Source: Mesorhabditis belari
Lineage: Eukaryota; Nematoda; Chromadorea; Rhabditida; Rhabditidae
Direction: 5' to 3'
Assembly: GCA_958450365.1 (NCBI GenBank)
Contig: CAUEEP010000759.1
Coordinates: 2,605,001 to 2,669,000, forward strand
Length of the DNA: 64,000 nt
The position numbers and the translations under genes are program-made. This document shows, in pieces, positions 44,134 through 56,640 of this stretch. Within the stretch, counting starts at the first letter, position 1; each line of letters begins with the position of its first letter. The notes beneath the pieces were generated by a model that worked only from the letters and a program-made list of their open reading frames with translations, had not been told where the DNA came from and ran no database searches.

Positions 44134-44530
44134 GATTGCGCGAGAGAGAGAGAGAAAAGAGAGAGAGAAAAGAGAGAGAGAAAAGAAAGAAAGAAAAGAA
44201 AGAAAGAAAAAGAAAAAAGATTTCATTAAAGAAAGAAAAAAGACTAGATTTCATTAAAATTTACTTTCAAAGTTCAGAAATTATTTGGTGCTTCGAGAGA
44301 AAAGAGAAAAGAAGAGCCTCTAAAGGATTAGAGGAAGCTTACTATCGTATTAGAGTACTATCGGATATTAGAGTACTATCGTACTAGAGTACTATCGGAT
44401 ATTAGAGTACTATCGTATTAGAGTACTATCGGATATTAGAGTACTATCGGATATTACAGTACTATCGTACTAGAGTACTATCGGATATTAGAGTACTATC
44501 GTACTAGAGTACTATCGGATTCGAACTATC
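44134..44530 (+). repeat. GAGAGAAAA tract and 18-bp ATTAGAGTACTATCGGAT repeat
   Basis: Purine run at 44134-44225, then about nine copies of TAGAGTACTATCG(GAT/TAC) at 44348-44530. The interval 41482-46125 between tail-to-tail genes otherwise holds only repeats. Confidence 0.9.
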
Positions 44531-44989
44531 GGATGGAAAAATGTCAACTTTTAGACTTTCAAAGACTCTCAAAGACTCTAAAAGACTCAAAAGCTTTAAA
44601 TAACATTTCTGGATTCAGCGTAATAACAAAAAAAAGCGTAATAACACCGAAAACTCGATTGAAAATCTACGAGAAACTCGCGATTTTTAAGCCGGAAATT
44701 TGCGGATTTATGATTTCTTTTTTTTGGAGAGACAAAAGCTAACTATTGAATCAATTCCCTGGATACAAATTCTTTTCCCCGAAAATCCTTGGATACAAAT
44801 TTTTATTCTTATTCTTATTACAAAATCTTTATTGATGAACTTTTTTTTTGGAAAGCAAAAAGAACGAGTTTTGATGCACTCATGCACTGAATTCTTTACT
44901 TTTCTTTTTTTTTTTCTTTTTTTTCCTTTTTTTTTTTTGAAGAAAACAGCCTCGTTTCTCTGAAAAGTAGAGAATCCAGTGCACTAGAA

Positions 44990-45790
44990 GGCGTGTGTTT
45001 ATGCCGATTTTATGATTTCGAAAATCTAGGCTGACATCCAGATTGGCCCTTTTGGGCTTTAAATAATCGGATTTTCTTATAAAGTGTCAGAGAATCGCAG
45101 GGAAAATATATGTTTCAATTAGCAAAGTGCCTACGTTGTGTGGATGTTGATTTTATGATTTCGAAAATCTACTGTGACATCCAGATTGGCCATTTTGGGC
45201 TTTAAACAATAGGATTGTCGTATAAAGTGTATCAGGGAATACCCAGCTACCGTCCGGCGTAATTACCCAAGTGTCTACGTTGCATAAAGGCCGATTTTAT
45301 GATTTCGAAAATCTACTGTGACATCCAGATTGATCATTTTCGCCTTTAAACAATCGGGTTGTGATAGAAAATATCAAGAAATCCCAGGGAAAGAATATGG
45401 CTCAATTACCCAAGTGTCCACGTTGCATAAAGGCCGATTTTATGATTCCGAAAATCTAGTGTGACATCCAGATACGCCATTTTAGCTTTTAAATAATCGG
45501 ATTGTCGTATAAAGTGTATCAGCGAATACCCAGCTACCTTCCGGCTTAATTACCAAAGTGTCTACGTTGAGTGAATACCGATTTTATGATTTCGAAAATC
45601 TACTGTGACATCCAGATTGATCATTTTCGCCTTTAAACAATCGGATTGCGATAGAAAATACGAAGAAATCCCAGGGAAAGAATATGGCTCAATTACCAAA
45701 GTGTCCACGTTGCATAAAGGCCGATTTTATGATTTCGAAAATCTACTGTGACATCCAGATTGACCATTTTAGCCGTCAGATTTTCGTCAA
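44990..45790 (+). repeat. Satellite A array, six monomers
   Basis: TGACATCC starts at 45032, 45175, 45319, 45462, 45606 and 45749, so the period is 143-144 bp. Conserved words include TTACCCAAGTG, CTACGTTGCATAAA, GATTTCGAAAATCTACTGTG and CCTTTAAACAATCGGATTG. Confidence 0.95.
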
Positions 45791-46125
45791 ATTCATCAAA
45801 TTTTACAAAAATCAGCTTAATAAAGTATTTTCTCGATTTATAACTGAAAAAAAAGCAAAAAAGCAACCCGGACTTGACTAATCGCTTGATTTTCGAATTC
45901 CCAGGAAATTAGCGTAAATTTTTCGAAAAATCGGGAATCACCTGATGAAAAACGAGCAGAAAATAAGAAAAAATTTCAAGAAAATTCGAAAAATGACAAA
46001 TTTGCCTTCTAGAAGCCAAATTTTGAGGGAAATTGAGAAAAATTGTTTTAATTTTCATAATTTTCATTGCCTTTCGTTTATCTGAAGAAATTTATCGGAT
46101 TAGCATTGGGATTTTCATTTTCATT

Positions 46126-49100
46126 TTAAAGTGGTTTCATTGGACGAATTTTTCCGTTCTCGTGAATGTCCACGACGAAAACCTCGCCTTGGTTGTTTCG
46201 CTTTGAATCGTTTTGATCTGAAAAGTGATGCAGAAGATTATGGGTTACTGTAGCTCTTGGGTTACTGTGGCTTCTTTCAACTCACCGGCAACTGCATTGG
46301 TGCCAAGTCGGAAAATCGGTCGGAAAGATTTCCTCCAAGAGAGAACTCTCTGCCAGCCGGTCGGGTGATCGTCGATCGATTTACTCGACTCTTTACGGCT
46401 GAATGGAATGGATTGAGCTTTGGCTTAGGAGATGATAGAGTTTAGACTTTGGCCAGGACAGCCAGCTACACGACAGCCAGGTCCTAGGCCTGCCCAGCCA
46501 GCTACAGGACAGCCAGCTACAGGCCTGCCCAGCCAGCTACAGGACAGCCAGGTCCAGCCCAACCAGCGGCCGAACCAGATCCAGGCCAGGCCTGCCCAGC
46601 CAGGTCCAGTCCAGCCCAGCCCGATCCAGGCTAGTTTCTGGAGTTGTCTCTAGGCCAGTATCCCAGACGAAACTAGACCCAGATCTAATTCTTGGAGCTT
46701 CCTTTGGCTCTTAGAACCAAATTCCAGCTGGGTTCATCACCTGACATTCCAGACTAGGCCAGAAACTTATCGATCGTTGGCTGAATGACCAGATGAATTC
46801 TGGTCCCTTATCGACCAGATGAATGTCCAATTGTCTCCATTAAACTGACCTCTCTTCATTCAAAATATCAGCCGTATTCCTTCTGATCTTGTTCTCGAGT
46901 CCATTCGTTGTCGATTCAGTCCATTCATTCAGTTGATCCACTGAGAAAGCTCTTGGCATCATATGAACTTTATGGCCAAAGTTCACCAAACTGAAATCAA
47001 TAGCTTGAATCAATAGCTTGAATAGCTTGAAAGAAAGAAAGGGTTAGCTGGTTTGCTTTGACTAAGGGCTTAACGGGATATTAGGGACGTCCAGATTGAG
47101 TCCAGATTGAGTCCAGATTGAGCCTAGTGTCTGAGTCAAGTCAGCTCAGATCTGGGCGAGGCTTGGCCAAGATTGGTCAAGATTGGCCAGGTTTCGCCAG
47201 GCTTGCTCAAGCTTTTTGTCGAACATCCTGTATCTCATTTTCGATTCGATGAGCTTGTGGTTTGAACCCAGATCGATCTGGATCATTTCACGAACTTTAT
47301 ATGTGACACAGATCCCTCAAAACGTGTCTGTGGCAGTCTCGCCGATTCCTCTGTGTACAGCAATCGGGGTTCCTAAAGAAATTGAATGGCTGAGTGATTC
47401 TGGATACGTAAAGTTCTAAGTTGGTCTTTTTACAGGATAGTTCTGTGGTCTGTACTGTTCTGTAGTCTGTACTGTTCTGTAGTCTGTACTGTTCTGTAGT
47501 CTGTACTGTTCTGTGGTCTGTACTGTTCTGTAGTCTGTACTGTTCTGTGGTCTGTACTGTTCTGTCCTCTAACCAGTCCTCGACACTGACCTGATCATTC
47601 CAGAATTGATCCTTCCTCAACTCAGGCGGATTATCGAAAGCTCGATCGACAATCATTAAACCCATCTGAAATTGAAATATCAATTACATTTAGACATTTA
47701 CATTTACAATTACATTTTGTAGCCGATTATAAATGAAATTCTTTTAGAAAACCTTTCTCGTAAAGGAACTAGTAATCTTTGAGGACAATTTAATATCATT
47801 TCGTAGGGGAATTCAATTCTGCGTCGATTGGTATCAAATTGAGTTTAGGTTAAAAATTGAGGCCGCTACAACGTTTGATTCAAAATCGGTTGGGGATTTA
47901 CGTAGCCGAGAGTCAGCTGAAGAGTTCTGGATCAGCTGAAGGTTCTGGATCTGAATCTCAGCTGATCCTGAACCTTCAACTGACTCTGAATCCACGGCTG
48001 AGTCTAAATCTTCACCCAATTACGAATTAGTGAATCTAGAAACCTCCAATCATCAACTATTTGGTCTGATTCAACGCACAATCATTCATAATTATGTTCA
48101 ATTTTTTAAATTAGCTAGATTGGATAAAAAGAAAAAGAATTAGAGCAAAAAAAAGTGTTTGTTAGAGAGAAAAATTTGAAAGTGCGTAACTTTTTTTCTT
48201 TTTATCCAATCTTTCTAATTTAAAAAGTTTAACATAATTATGAATGATTGTGCGTTGAATCAGACCAAATAGTGGATGGTTGGAGGTTTCTAGATCTACT
48301 AATTCATTGGTTGAAGGTGAAGAGTCAGCTGAAGAGTCAGCTGAAGGTTTAGAATCAGCTGAAGGTTTCAATACGGTTCTTATTTTGATCTAATACGGTT
48401 CCAATACGGCTCTGAATCAGCTGAAGGTTCAGAATCAGCTGAAGGTTCAGAATCAGCTGAAGGTTCAGAATCAGCTGAAGGTTCCAATACGGTTCTTATT
48501 TTGATCTAATACGGTTCCAATACGGTTCTGGATCAGCTGAAGGTTCAGAATCAGCTGAAGGTTCTGAATCAGCTGAAGGTTCCAATACGGTTCTTATTTT
48601 GATCTAATACGGTTCCAATACGGTTCTGAATCAGCTGAAGGTTCTGAATCAGCTGAAGGTTCTGAATCAGCTGAAGGTTCTGAATCAGCTGAAGATCCAG
48701 AATCAGCTGAAGACTCACAACCAGCTGATATCTAGATCATTCAAAAACATACGGTAATATTCCTGTCAATGAGCGCGTTTCCCTCAAAATCGTCATCATC
48801 TTCGCCGAACGGGTTTATGATCGTTTCAGCTACCTAGACACACAAAATGATAACACCGTCATCGATTTTTGCCCCTAGATAACTAAAAAAAGAAAAACAG
48901 CGCTTAAATTCTAAATTTATAGACAAAAATACGCGCAAATACCAAAAGCAAAACAAAAAACGCAAAAAGTACGCGCAAAGTAGCATTTTTACTACTTTTT
49001 ATATACAAAAGTAGCGTTTACAAACTTGATTTACTTTAAAAGCTACTTTAAAAGCTACTTTAAAAGCTACTTTAAAAGCTACTTTAAAAGCTACTTTAAA

Positions 49101-52100
49101 CTACTTTAAAAGCTACTTTAAGCTACTTTAAAAGCTACTTTAAAAGCTAATTTTGATCTTTAAAGAAAAAAAGCTGCTTTTTCAGACGTTTTCATATTAA
49201 ATCTGAGTTTATGTCGCAAATTTTAAATGTTTTCTTCTTCTTTTAATTTTCCCCCAACGTCGCATTCCAATTGACGTCGTCCAGACGTCGTCGCCATTTG
49301 GAGGGACGTTGATGGGAGCGCCGCGTCGTCGTTTTTAATCATTTCTTTTTTTGAAAAATGATAGGATCACCAAAATTATTGAATCTTTATTTCTTTTTCA
49401 ATTTCTACTTGTAATAACTATTTTTTGCTTGTTCTATTTCTTTAATATTTATTTTTTAGAAAGATGCGGCGTGGAAAATCGCTTTCGCGGATCGGATAGA
49501 TGAAAATTGCGATTTTGAAAGGAAGAAAGTTGTCGAATCGGAAGAAAATGATGCGCTCGCACCAAGTTGTCGCAAATTTCTTGAAGGATCCTTTCAATTA
49601 TGGCAAGAAGAAGTCTCTGGGACGTCATCGAAAGCTTACGGTCTACGTTGATGGACGCTGGACGCTGATGAACACTGCTGGACGGTGATGGACGGTGATG
49701 GACGCTGATGGACGCTGCTGGACGCTGATGGACGCTACTGGATGCTGATGGACGATTTTGAAAGGAAGAAAGTTGTCGAATCGGAAGAAAATGAAGCACT
49801 CGCACCAAGTTGTCGCAAATTTCTTGAAGGATCCTTTCAATTATGGCAAGAAGAAGTCTCTGGGACGTCATCGAAAGCTTACGGTCTACGTTGATGGACG
49901 CTGGACGCTGATGAACACTGCTGGACGGTGATGGACGGTGATGGACGCTGATGGACGCTGATGGACGCTGCTGGACGCTGATGGACGCTACTGGATGCTG
50001 ATGGACGATTTTGAAAGGAAGAAAGTTGTCGAATCGGAAGAAAATGAAGCACTCGCACCAAGTTGTCGCAAATTTCTTGAAGGATCCTTTCAATTATGGC
50101 AAGAAGAAGATCGGGCGTGGAAAATCGCTTTTGTGGATCGCATAGATGAAAATTGTGATTTTGAAAGTTGTCGAATCGGAAGATCGCAAAAGAAAGCGCA
50201 AAGAAAAGCAAAGTTTTTGCAAATTTCTTGAAGAATCCTTTCAATTATGGCAAGAAGAAGTCTCTGGGACGTCATCGAAAGCTCACGGTGGCATATTGGA
50301 CGTCTGTTGTTGAATTCTGTGTCACTACAAGATCTCAAGGAATTCCCGGAAAGCTCACGGTCCGCAACGGCATATTGGACGTCTGTTGTTGTATTTGGTG
50401 TCATGACAAGATGTCAAGGCAAAAATTAGAACTCCGGGAAAGCTCACGGTCCGCGCTGAACGGCAGATTGGACATCTGTTGTCGAATTCGATGATGTTGC
50501 TACAGGACGTCAAAATTGGAACTCTCGTCCACAAAAACACTCTTTCTCCATCGTATCCCCTACATCAAAAGAGCAGTCATGAAGAAAGCACCAAAACTGA
50601 AGCCGGATAACAGAAAAGGACGTCTTGGGATCGGGATCACATTGATTGGAGAAAAGTACACTTTTTCCCTTGAATTCTTAACTAAGATGAAAATTGATGA
50701 AAATTGCGATTTTGAAAGGAAGAAAGTTGTCGAATCCGAAGAAAATGATGCGCTCGCACCAAGTTGTCGCAAATTTCTTGAAGGATCCTTTCAATTATGG
50801 CAAGAAGAAGTCTCTGGGACTTCACAGTCCTTTAAGCTCAGTCCTTTAAGCTCAGTCCTTTAAGCTCAGTCCTTTAACTCCTGTAAATCAACTCACTTTC
50901 AGCCATCCCATGTAGAAAATGAACTCCAGCGTCTCCATATACGGAAAGTAGACGTCAAGCTGAAGATTTGCAGAAAAATCATTTATCCAAAGCTTTATTA
51001 GTTAAATATTCAAATGACAAACCAATTCTTTTCCATCAGCATCCTGAAAGGTAAGCTGCCGCGAGATGAGTGCAACAGTGAAATGCATATGGACCATGAA
51101 GAAAACGACCTGGGAGAGTGGCTTTCAGAGGTTGTTTCAGAGGGATTTCTCGGCAGGAATACAGGAAGGGTCAGCCCAGGAACCAGGCCAAAGGATAGAA
51201 CTAGGACTAGGACTAGGTCTTGTCTAGCCTGGCTCTGTTGGCTTGGCTAGGTTGGCCTGTCTAGATTGGCCTGGCTATGTTGGCTTGGCTAGATTGGCTT
51301 GGCTAGATTGGCCAGGCTAGATTGGCCTAGCTAGGTTGGCTTGGCTAGGTTGGCCTTTACCAGTCATAAGATGTGGTACGGCCTGGTTCAGCTTGGCTTG
51401 ACCTGGGCCTAGCCGGATTACCAATATCAGGGTACAGACAAGCTTTCTGGGCCAGATCAAGCTTTTCCCTGAGTCAAGTCAGATAGATTGCCCACAACTC
51501 TCTGAAGTCTGCGATACCGTTGGATAGATCAAAGGAAACGGTGTCCAATCGTAGTTCCGTAGCCATTCCATATTCGTGCGGAAGGTGCGAATCTCCTGAA
51601 ATTGAAATTTAGCAGATCAAGGACAGACTTGCTTCTGGTCAGGTCTAGCCTGAAATCTATGAGCCAAGCTAGGCTAGGTCAGAAGCCAGGCGAAAGACGA
51701 GTCTGGCCTTCTCTGGGCCTTCTCTAGGCCTTCTCTGGTTTCTTAGGTACAGTACCCAAACCCTTTGACTCACATTAAGCACAACCGTTTGATAGTAGTC
51801 ACTCTCGATCAACCCAAGTTTACGTGCCTCATGGCATAGCTCGAGTGCCCATCTATAAGATTTTCAAGAGCTAGATTCTAGATCTAGATTCTAGATCTAG
51901 AAGCTCTAGATTCTAGATCTAGAAGCTCTAGATTAACTCACCTGAAAGGCACCCATTGCATCGCGTTCTCTCCTTTATCCGAGTATTCTTCAAGTTGCTT
52001 TTTCTCGTCGGGTAGAAGAAAGCCTAGAGGTTTTTCTAGGGAAATTTGGGTCTAGGGCAATCTAGGCAATCTAGGCTTAGGCTTAGGCTTAGGCTTAGGC

Positions 52101-53913
52101 CACATCCTTCGGCCTAAGCTACATCCTTCGACCACTCTACCCACCAGCAGCCACGACAGAGTCCAATGTCGGGAATCTTCTTCTTACTCTCATTGAAATA
52201 TCTCGAAAAAGCATGATCTGACCGACTTCTGAGTAGCTAAAGGATTTAGATTTAATTTCTAGCAAAAGAACCCATTTACCGTAGGATATTCCGTCGAAAA
52301 CGTCTCCCTAACTCGTTGTGTCCGCGAACGTACTCGGCTGTCATTAAACCGATACTTAATAGTGGAAATTAAAAAGAATTCGCTCTAATAGATTATCTAA
52401 TAGATCTAATAGATTATTCTCTGTCTTTTAGCTAGCCTGGCAATCTATGGTCGCTTTACTGGCAATCTATGGCCAGACTAGACCCAGCCCGTATCCAGAA
52501 CTGGAGAGCCCAGGTCTGGACTTGGCTTGACAAGTCAGGCCTAAGCCTGACAAGCTTCTGGCAGGACAATTAGATCCAGGCACGCTTCTGGCAAATCCAG
52601 GGCCTTTTTGAAGTCAGACTTGCAGCAATCAGCTCGGAAACTGACCTCTGATCTAAATAGAAACTCGAAAAACACGAACTTGTCAATGAATCCAATATTC
52701 AAGTAAAGAGTATTCCAGCGATTGAAAATGATTGTCACGAAGAAACCCATGAGGAACTCTAGTGGCAGATAGCTCATTCGATCCTTGAGAAAGAAGACGA
52801 CCCTCTCGAAATCGCTAAACTTTGAAGTGTATTTTGTGGCAGTGTCCGTATTAAGTAACCAAGTGCTCAAGTTGAGTGAATGCCGGTTTTATGATTTCGA
52901 AAATCTAGTGTGACATCCAGATTGGTCATTTTAGCCTTTAAATAATCGGATTTCCGTATAAAGTATATAAGAAATACGAGGAACCCCTCTGTACACTATT
53001 TACCCAAGTGCCTACGTTGCATCAATGCCGATTTTTTTGATTTCGAAAATCTAGTGTGACATCCAGATTGCCCATTTTAGCTTTTAAATAATTGGATTTT
53101 CGTATAAAGTGTATCAGAGAATACCCAGCTACCGTCTGGCTTAATTACCCAAGTGCCTACGTTGCGTGAATACTGATTTGATGATTTCGAAAATCTACTG
53201 TGACATCCAGCTTGTCCATTTTCTCCTTTAAACAATCGGATTGCGATACAAAATATCAAGAAATCCCGGGGAAAGAATATGGTTCAATTAGCAAAGTGCC
53301 TAAGTTGCATGGATGCCAATTTGATGATTTCGAAAATCTAGTGTGACATCCAGATTGACTATTTTCGCCTTTAAATAATCGGATTGCGATACAAAATATG
53401 AAGAAATCCCAGGGAAAGAATATGGCTCAATTACTCAAGTGTCCACGTTGCATAAATGCCAATTTTTTGATTTCGAAAATCTAGTGTGACATCCAGATAC
53501 GCCATTTTAGCCTTTAAATAATCGGATTGTCGTATAAAGTGTATCAGGGAATACCCAGCTACCGTCCGGCTGAATTACCCAAGTGCCTACGTTGCGTGAA
53601 TACTGATTTGATGATTTCGAAAATCTAGTGTGACATCCAGATTGACGTTTTTCATAGCCTTTCATAGCCTTTTTCGAGATCTTACCGCTTTTGCCCGTCA
53701 TCAAGCGCGAAACGGTAAATGAAAGAAATGATATGGTAGACGAGAAGCCATACAAGAAGCTAAATGTCGAAATACGGATTTTGAGCCGTTTTTTTCCCGA
53801 CTTACCTGCGCAAAAACCGCTTTCCAAAGGCTGGCCTTCCATGAAAAAAAGAGTAAACGATAGAAACGAAGCGGATGAGAAGTTCGAATCGATGCATGGT
53901 AATTGATAGTCAT
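46126..53913 (-). CDS. Bestrophin-family anion channel, 483 aa
   Basis: Calcium-activated chloride/bicarbonate channel of the plasma membrane or ER. Sixteen exons (minus) join in perfect phase: 53913-53806, 53759-53686, 52814-52680, 52354-52280, 52236-52145, 52023-51942, 51852-51774, 51595-51518, 51109-51023, 50959-50897, 48833-48753, 47665-47591, 47372-47296, 46990-46850, 46398-46286 and 46217-46126. Landmarks: start [36 protein letters not shown] (TM1), neck segment [18 protein letters not shown] with both conserved neck Phe residues, [57 protein letters not shown], then the Ca-clasp [20 protein letters not shown], and a cytosolic [13 protein letters not shown]. The usual RWW after the neck reads RWN. 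The C-terminal tail after about residue 370 is unique. Repeats fill its introns, with 2 kb between exons 10 and 11. Confidence 0.95.
46445..46640 (+). repeat. CAGCCAGCTACAGGA-type minisatellite in bestrophin intron
   Basis: About 200 nt of CAGCCAG, CCAGGTCCAG and CTACAGGA words, more G+C-rich than the surroundings. The similar GGCTTGGCTAGATTGGCC array at 51220-51360 and the 58.3-59.1-kb array look related in composition. Confidence 0.85.
47436..47572 (+). repeat. 18-bp GTCTGTACTGTTCTGTAG repeat
   Basis: Seven to eight copies in a bestrophin intron. Confidence 0.95.
48013..48312. mobile_element. Foldback element in bestrophin intron
   Basis: A 300-bp palindrome. Arms of about 125 bp share GGTCTGATTCAACGCACAAT and AACCTCCAATCAT on the left, inverted on the right (ATTGTGCGTTGAATCAGACC). 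It is bounded on both sides by the same CAGCTGAAG minisatellite. Confidence 0.9.
48315..48730 (+). repeat. AATCAGCTGAAGGTTC minisatellite with embedded 40-bp spacer
   Basis: Sixteen-bp GAATCAGCTGAAGGTTC-like units alternate with a spacer containing AATACGGTTCTTATTTTGAT (three to four times). A smaller copy of the 16-mer array sits at 47925-48000. Confidence 0.9.
49040..49150 (+). repeat. AAAAGCTACTTT 13-bp repeat
   Basis: About nine units in the large bestrophin intron. Confidence 0.9.
49440..50830 (+). mobile_element. Fossil Tc3-like transposase with multiplied DNA-binding segment
   Basis: Inside the 2-kb bestrophin intron. A peptide [19 protein letters not shown] followed by RHRKLT, the helix-turn-helix of Tc1/Tc3 transposases (pattern LKDPxxYG then RPRKLS), is encoded about five times (near 49554, 49806, 50064, 50220 and 50755). 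The copies are separated by GATGGACGCT minisatellite or fused directly. A second helix-turn-helix segment ([14 protein letters not shown]) is present three times at about 50275-50530, increasingly degraded leftwards. It leads through a frameshift to [19 protein letters not shown] at about 50545-50640, the linker before the catalytic domain. No DDE catalytic core was found. All copies are on the plus strand, opposite to bestrophin. Confidence 0.75.
50822..51360 (+). repeat. CTCAGTCCTTTAAG repeat and GGCTTGGCTAGATTGGCC array
   Basis: Four CTCAGTCCTTTAAG copies at 50830-50880, next to a bestrophin exon, then about eight 18-bp GGCTTGGCTAGATTGGCC-like units at 51225-51360. Bestrophin exons 9 and 10 lie between. 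Confidence 0.8.
52860..53660 (+). repeat. Satellite A array, six monomers, in bestrophin intron 2
   Basis: TGACATCC starts at 52911, 53057, 53201, 53344, 53487 and 53631 (period 143-146 bp). It fills nearly the whole intron 52815-53685. Confidence 0.95.
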
Positions 53914-54379
53914 TTTTGATCTCCAAAACCAAAACCTGGGCCTTAAATAGGCCTTAAATAGGCCTTAAATGGGTCTTAAATGGGTCTTAAATAGGCCTTA
54001 AACACCCCTTTTTCGGCCGATTTTTCAATATTTCATTTGTTTACTGAATTTCTCTATTTACTCACTTATAGACACCTATGTCTGAAAAATTTTAAAGATT
54101 AAATAACTTTGGAAGATGTTTGAGATGTTTGAGAGGTTTGAGAGGTTTGGGGATCGATGCGAATGAAAAGAATTGCTGTTTTTGAAGATTCTCTATTGGG
54201 TTTGAGTTGAAAAACATGACTTTTATGATGAAAATCACTTACAAAAGCTTATCAGTCGCAAAAATCGAGAAGAAATGGAAGAAATTGAAGAAATGAGAGA
54301 TCTCCGACACGAATCTGGATGTCACACTTGGTTTTGAAGTGATTGAAATCGAAAAAAAACAATGCTTTTTCCGAGCGCC

Positions 54380-54460
54380 TCCGAGCGGACTCGAACCAAG
54401 ACCCTCGGACTTGGACCCTCGAACTGAGAGACTAGCGCACTAACCACTTGACCACTCGGA
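54380..54460 (-). other. tRNA-like sequence (Ser/Leu-type) with A and B boxes
   Basis: Minus strand. TCCGAG at the 5' end pairs with CTCGGA at the 3' end; TGGTCAAGTGG is a perfect A box and GGTTCGAGTCC a perfect B box. There is no clean anticodon stem and the T stem is short by about three bases, so this is a pseudogene or SINE head rather than a working tRNA. Confidence 0.5.
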
Positions 54461-54499
54461 CTACCTAAGCATTAAGCTAATCTATGGAATTTTTTGCCT

Positions 54500-54860
54500 T
54501 TCCTGACATCCAGATCCGACAATTATCTAAATAATTTTGCTTTTCTAGGCACAGCTTTTTGTAAAAAGCTCCAGTCCTGTAAATAATTTTGCTTTTCTAG
54601 GCATAGCTTTTTTTCTCTTCTAAAGACCACAAAATGCTCTCCTGACATCCAGATCCGACAATTATCTAAATAATTTTGCTTTTCTAAGCACAGCTTTGGC
54701 TAAAAAGCTCCAGTCCTGTAAATAATTTTGCTTTTCTAGGCATAGCTTTTTTTCTCTTCTAAAGATCACAAAATGCTCTCCTGACATCCAGATCCTCCAA
54801 TTATCTAAATAATTTTGCTTTTCTAGGCATAGCTCTTTGTAAAAAGCTCCAGTCCTGTAT
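54500..54860 (+). repeat. Satellite C array (139-bp monomer)
   Basis: CTGACATCCAGATCC recurs with TGACATCC at 54504, 54643 and 54782, exactly 139 bp apart. Each monomer contains AAATAATTTTGCTTTTCTAG twice and AAAAAGCTCCAGTCCTGTA. Confidence 0.95.
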
Positions 54861-55744
54861 TTTCTCCTCTAAATCCATTTATTTCCATTTATTTCCACAA
54901 AATCCATTTATTTCTCATATCAAATCGATTGAATATCTAATTTTCGGCATTTGTGGCGCTCCTTTCGTCAACTGGCCACATTTCTTTGACAATAAGTGAC
55001 CGCGTTCAAATTTTTGCTCTTTTTGACAACCATTGTCTGAAAAAGTTGATAAATGGTAAGGTTTTGATAAAAGCATTTTTTAAAAAAGAGATTTCTAAGC
55101 TTCTGGTTGATAATGAACAGTTCTAATCGACCTAATGAACAGTTCTAATCGACCTAATGGACATTTCTCAAAAGAGAAAGACGAGCAATTCGCTAATGAT
55201 GATAAACGATGATACATTGAGGATTGCTGAGCACAAAGGAGACCTGGAAGGTCATGGAGTTCTTGAAAGATCTTGAAAGCTCTTGAAAGATCTTGAAGAG
55301 TCTTTTAGAGTCTTGGAAAGTCTTTAAAGTCTTTAAAGTAAAGTCTTTAAAGTAAAGTCTTTAAACTCTCCAAACTCTCCAAACTCTCAAAACTCACCAA
55401 TAAACGAGAGAATTAGCAAAAGCATTGTAGAATTTGTAGAATTTAGCTTTGATTCTATTTCTAGTCGATCCAAGCTTTGAATTTCTCTTGAATCTTCATT
55501 TCCTCGTCTTCTTCAAACGTCTTCCCAAGAATTTCCTCAAACTTTCGTTAATTAAATTTCTGTGAATGGGAAAAGGAAGATTTGTCTGAAGGGTCGGTTG
55601 AAAAGTTGAGTTGAAAATGAATTTGGTTGGGGCCCAGCTTGGAACTAGAGCTTCAGTTCTATTGGACAAGATTGTCCAATCGACAATCTACTCACGGACA
55701 ATCTACCCACAACGCACGATCCCAAATCTCTGTCCTTTGGGACA

Positions 55745-55895
55745 GGTTTTCAATCGCTGCTGGAAGAGGGAGAGGGAGAGGAAGGAGAAGGAGAAGGGGA
55801 AGAGGAAGAGGAAGAGGAAGAGGAAGAGGAAGAGGAAGAGGAAGGAGAAGGAGAAGGAGAAGGGGGAAGAGGAAAAGGAAGAGATCTTTTCTCCC
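55745..55895 (+). repeat. GAGGAA/GGAGAAGG purine tract
   Basis: About 150 nt of pure purine, intergenic. The Glu/Lys/Arg-rich frames on it are artefacts. Confidence 0.95.
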
Positions 55896-56179
55896 TCATT
55901 ACGGGAGATGAAAAGTGAGCAACTGTAAACTTTAAAAGGAAACGGCAATAGTTTTAGCCTGGAGTTACTGCTCCTCCTCCTCCTAGACCAGAAGGAGACT
56001 TTCCCAGAGCCCCAGAGCCCCAGAGTCCCAAAGCCCCAGAGCCCCAGAGCCCCAGTTATTGATGGAAGGGGTGATATATTGAGAACTCCTTGACAATCAG
56101 CAGAGAGTGATCAGCTCGAAAGACTGGATGTAGAGATCAAGAAGGGATTGATTGAAAAGGGATTCCACGAAAGGTCATT

Positions 56180-56640
56180 CTCCTCCTCCTCCAATCATTC
56201 TTCTCCTCCTCCGATCATTCTCCTCCTCCGAAACTAAACTGACCATTCTGGATGTCACAGTAGCCTTTCGGTATAAGGGAACATCAATAAGTGTGATTTG
56301 AGAAATTTGGTTTTGACGAGTTTGAGCTCGACTGATTTTAGAGCAAATCAAGCGTTATTTCAAAATTCTAAAAGCTAGACTGACCATTCTGGATGTCACA
56401 GTAGCCTTTGAATCTAAAAAGAACGTCAACCTCCTCCACCTATCATTCTCCCCCTCCTCCAATCATTCTCCCCCTCCTCCAATCATTCTCCCCCTCCTCC
56501 AATCATTCTCCCCCTCCTCCAATCATTCTCCCCCTCCTCCAATCATTCTCCCCCTCCTCCAATCATTCTCCCCCTCCTCCAATCATTCTCCCCCTCCTCC
56601 AATCATTCTCCTCCTCCTCCAATCATTCTCCATCTCACAG
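56180..56640 (+). repeat. 20-bp CCTCCAATCATTCTCCCCCT minisatellite with two satellite B boxes
   Basis: About eleven tandem 20-bp units at 56420-56640 and a few more at 56180-56225. Between them lies sequence with two satellite B boxes (GGATGTCA at 56250 and 56391, spacing 141). Confidence 0.95.

Noticed and set aside
46286..46430. Alternative bestrophin reading starting [14 protein letters not shown]
   Set aside because: It needs an acceptor at a different phase; the CAG acceptor at 46399-46400 keeps the frame without stops, and the total CDS is then an exact multiple of three.
49449..50244. Minus-strand frames of 214 and 121 codons
   Set aside because: They run antisense through the tandem Tc3-like segment; the plus strand carries the recognisable helix-turn-helix peptides.
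54380..54460. Functional tRNA-Ser or tRNA-Leu gene
   Set aside because: A and B boxes and acceptor stem are present, but the T stem is too short and no anticodon stem-loop forms.
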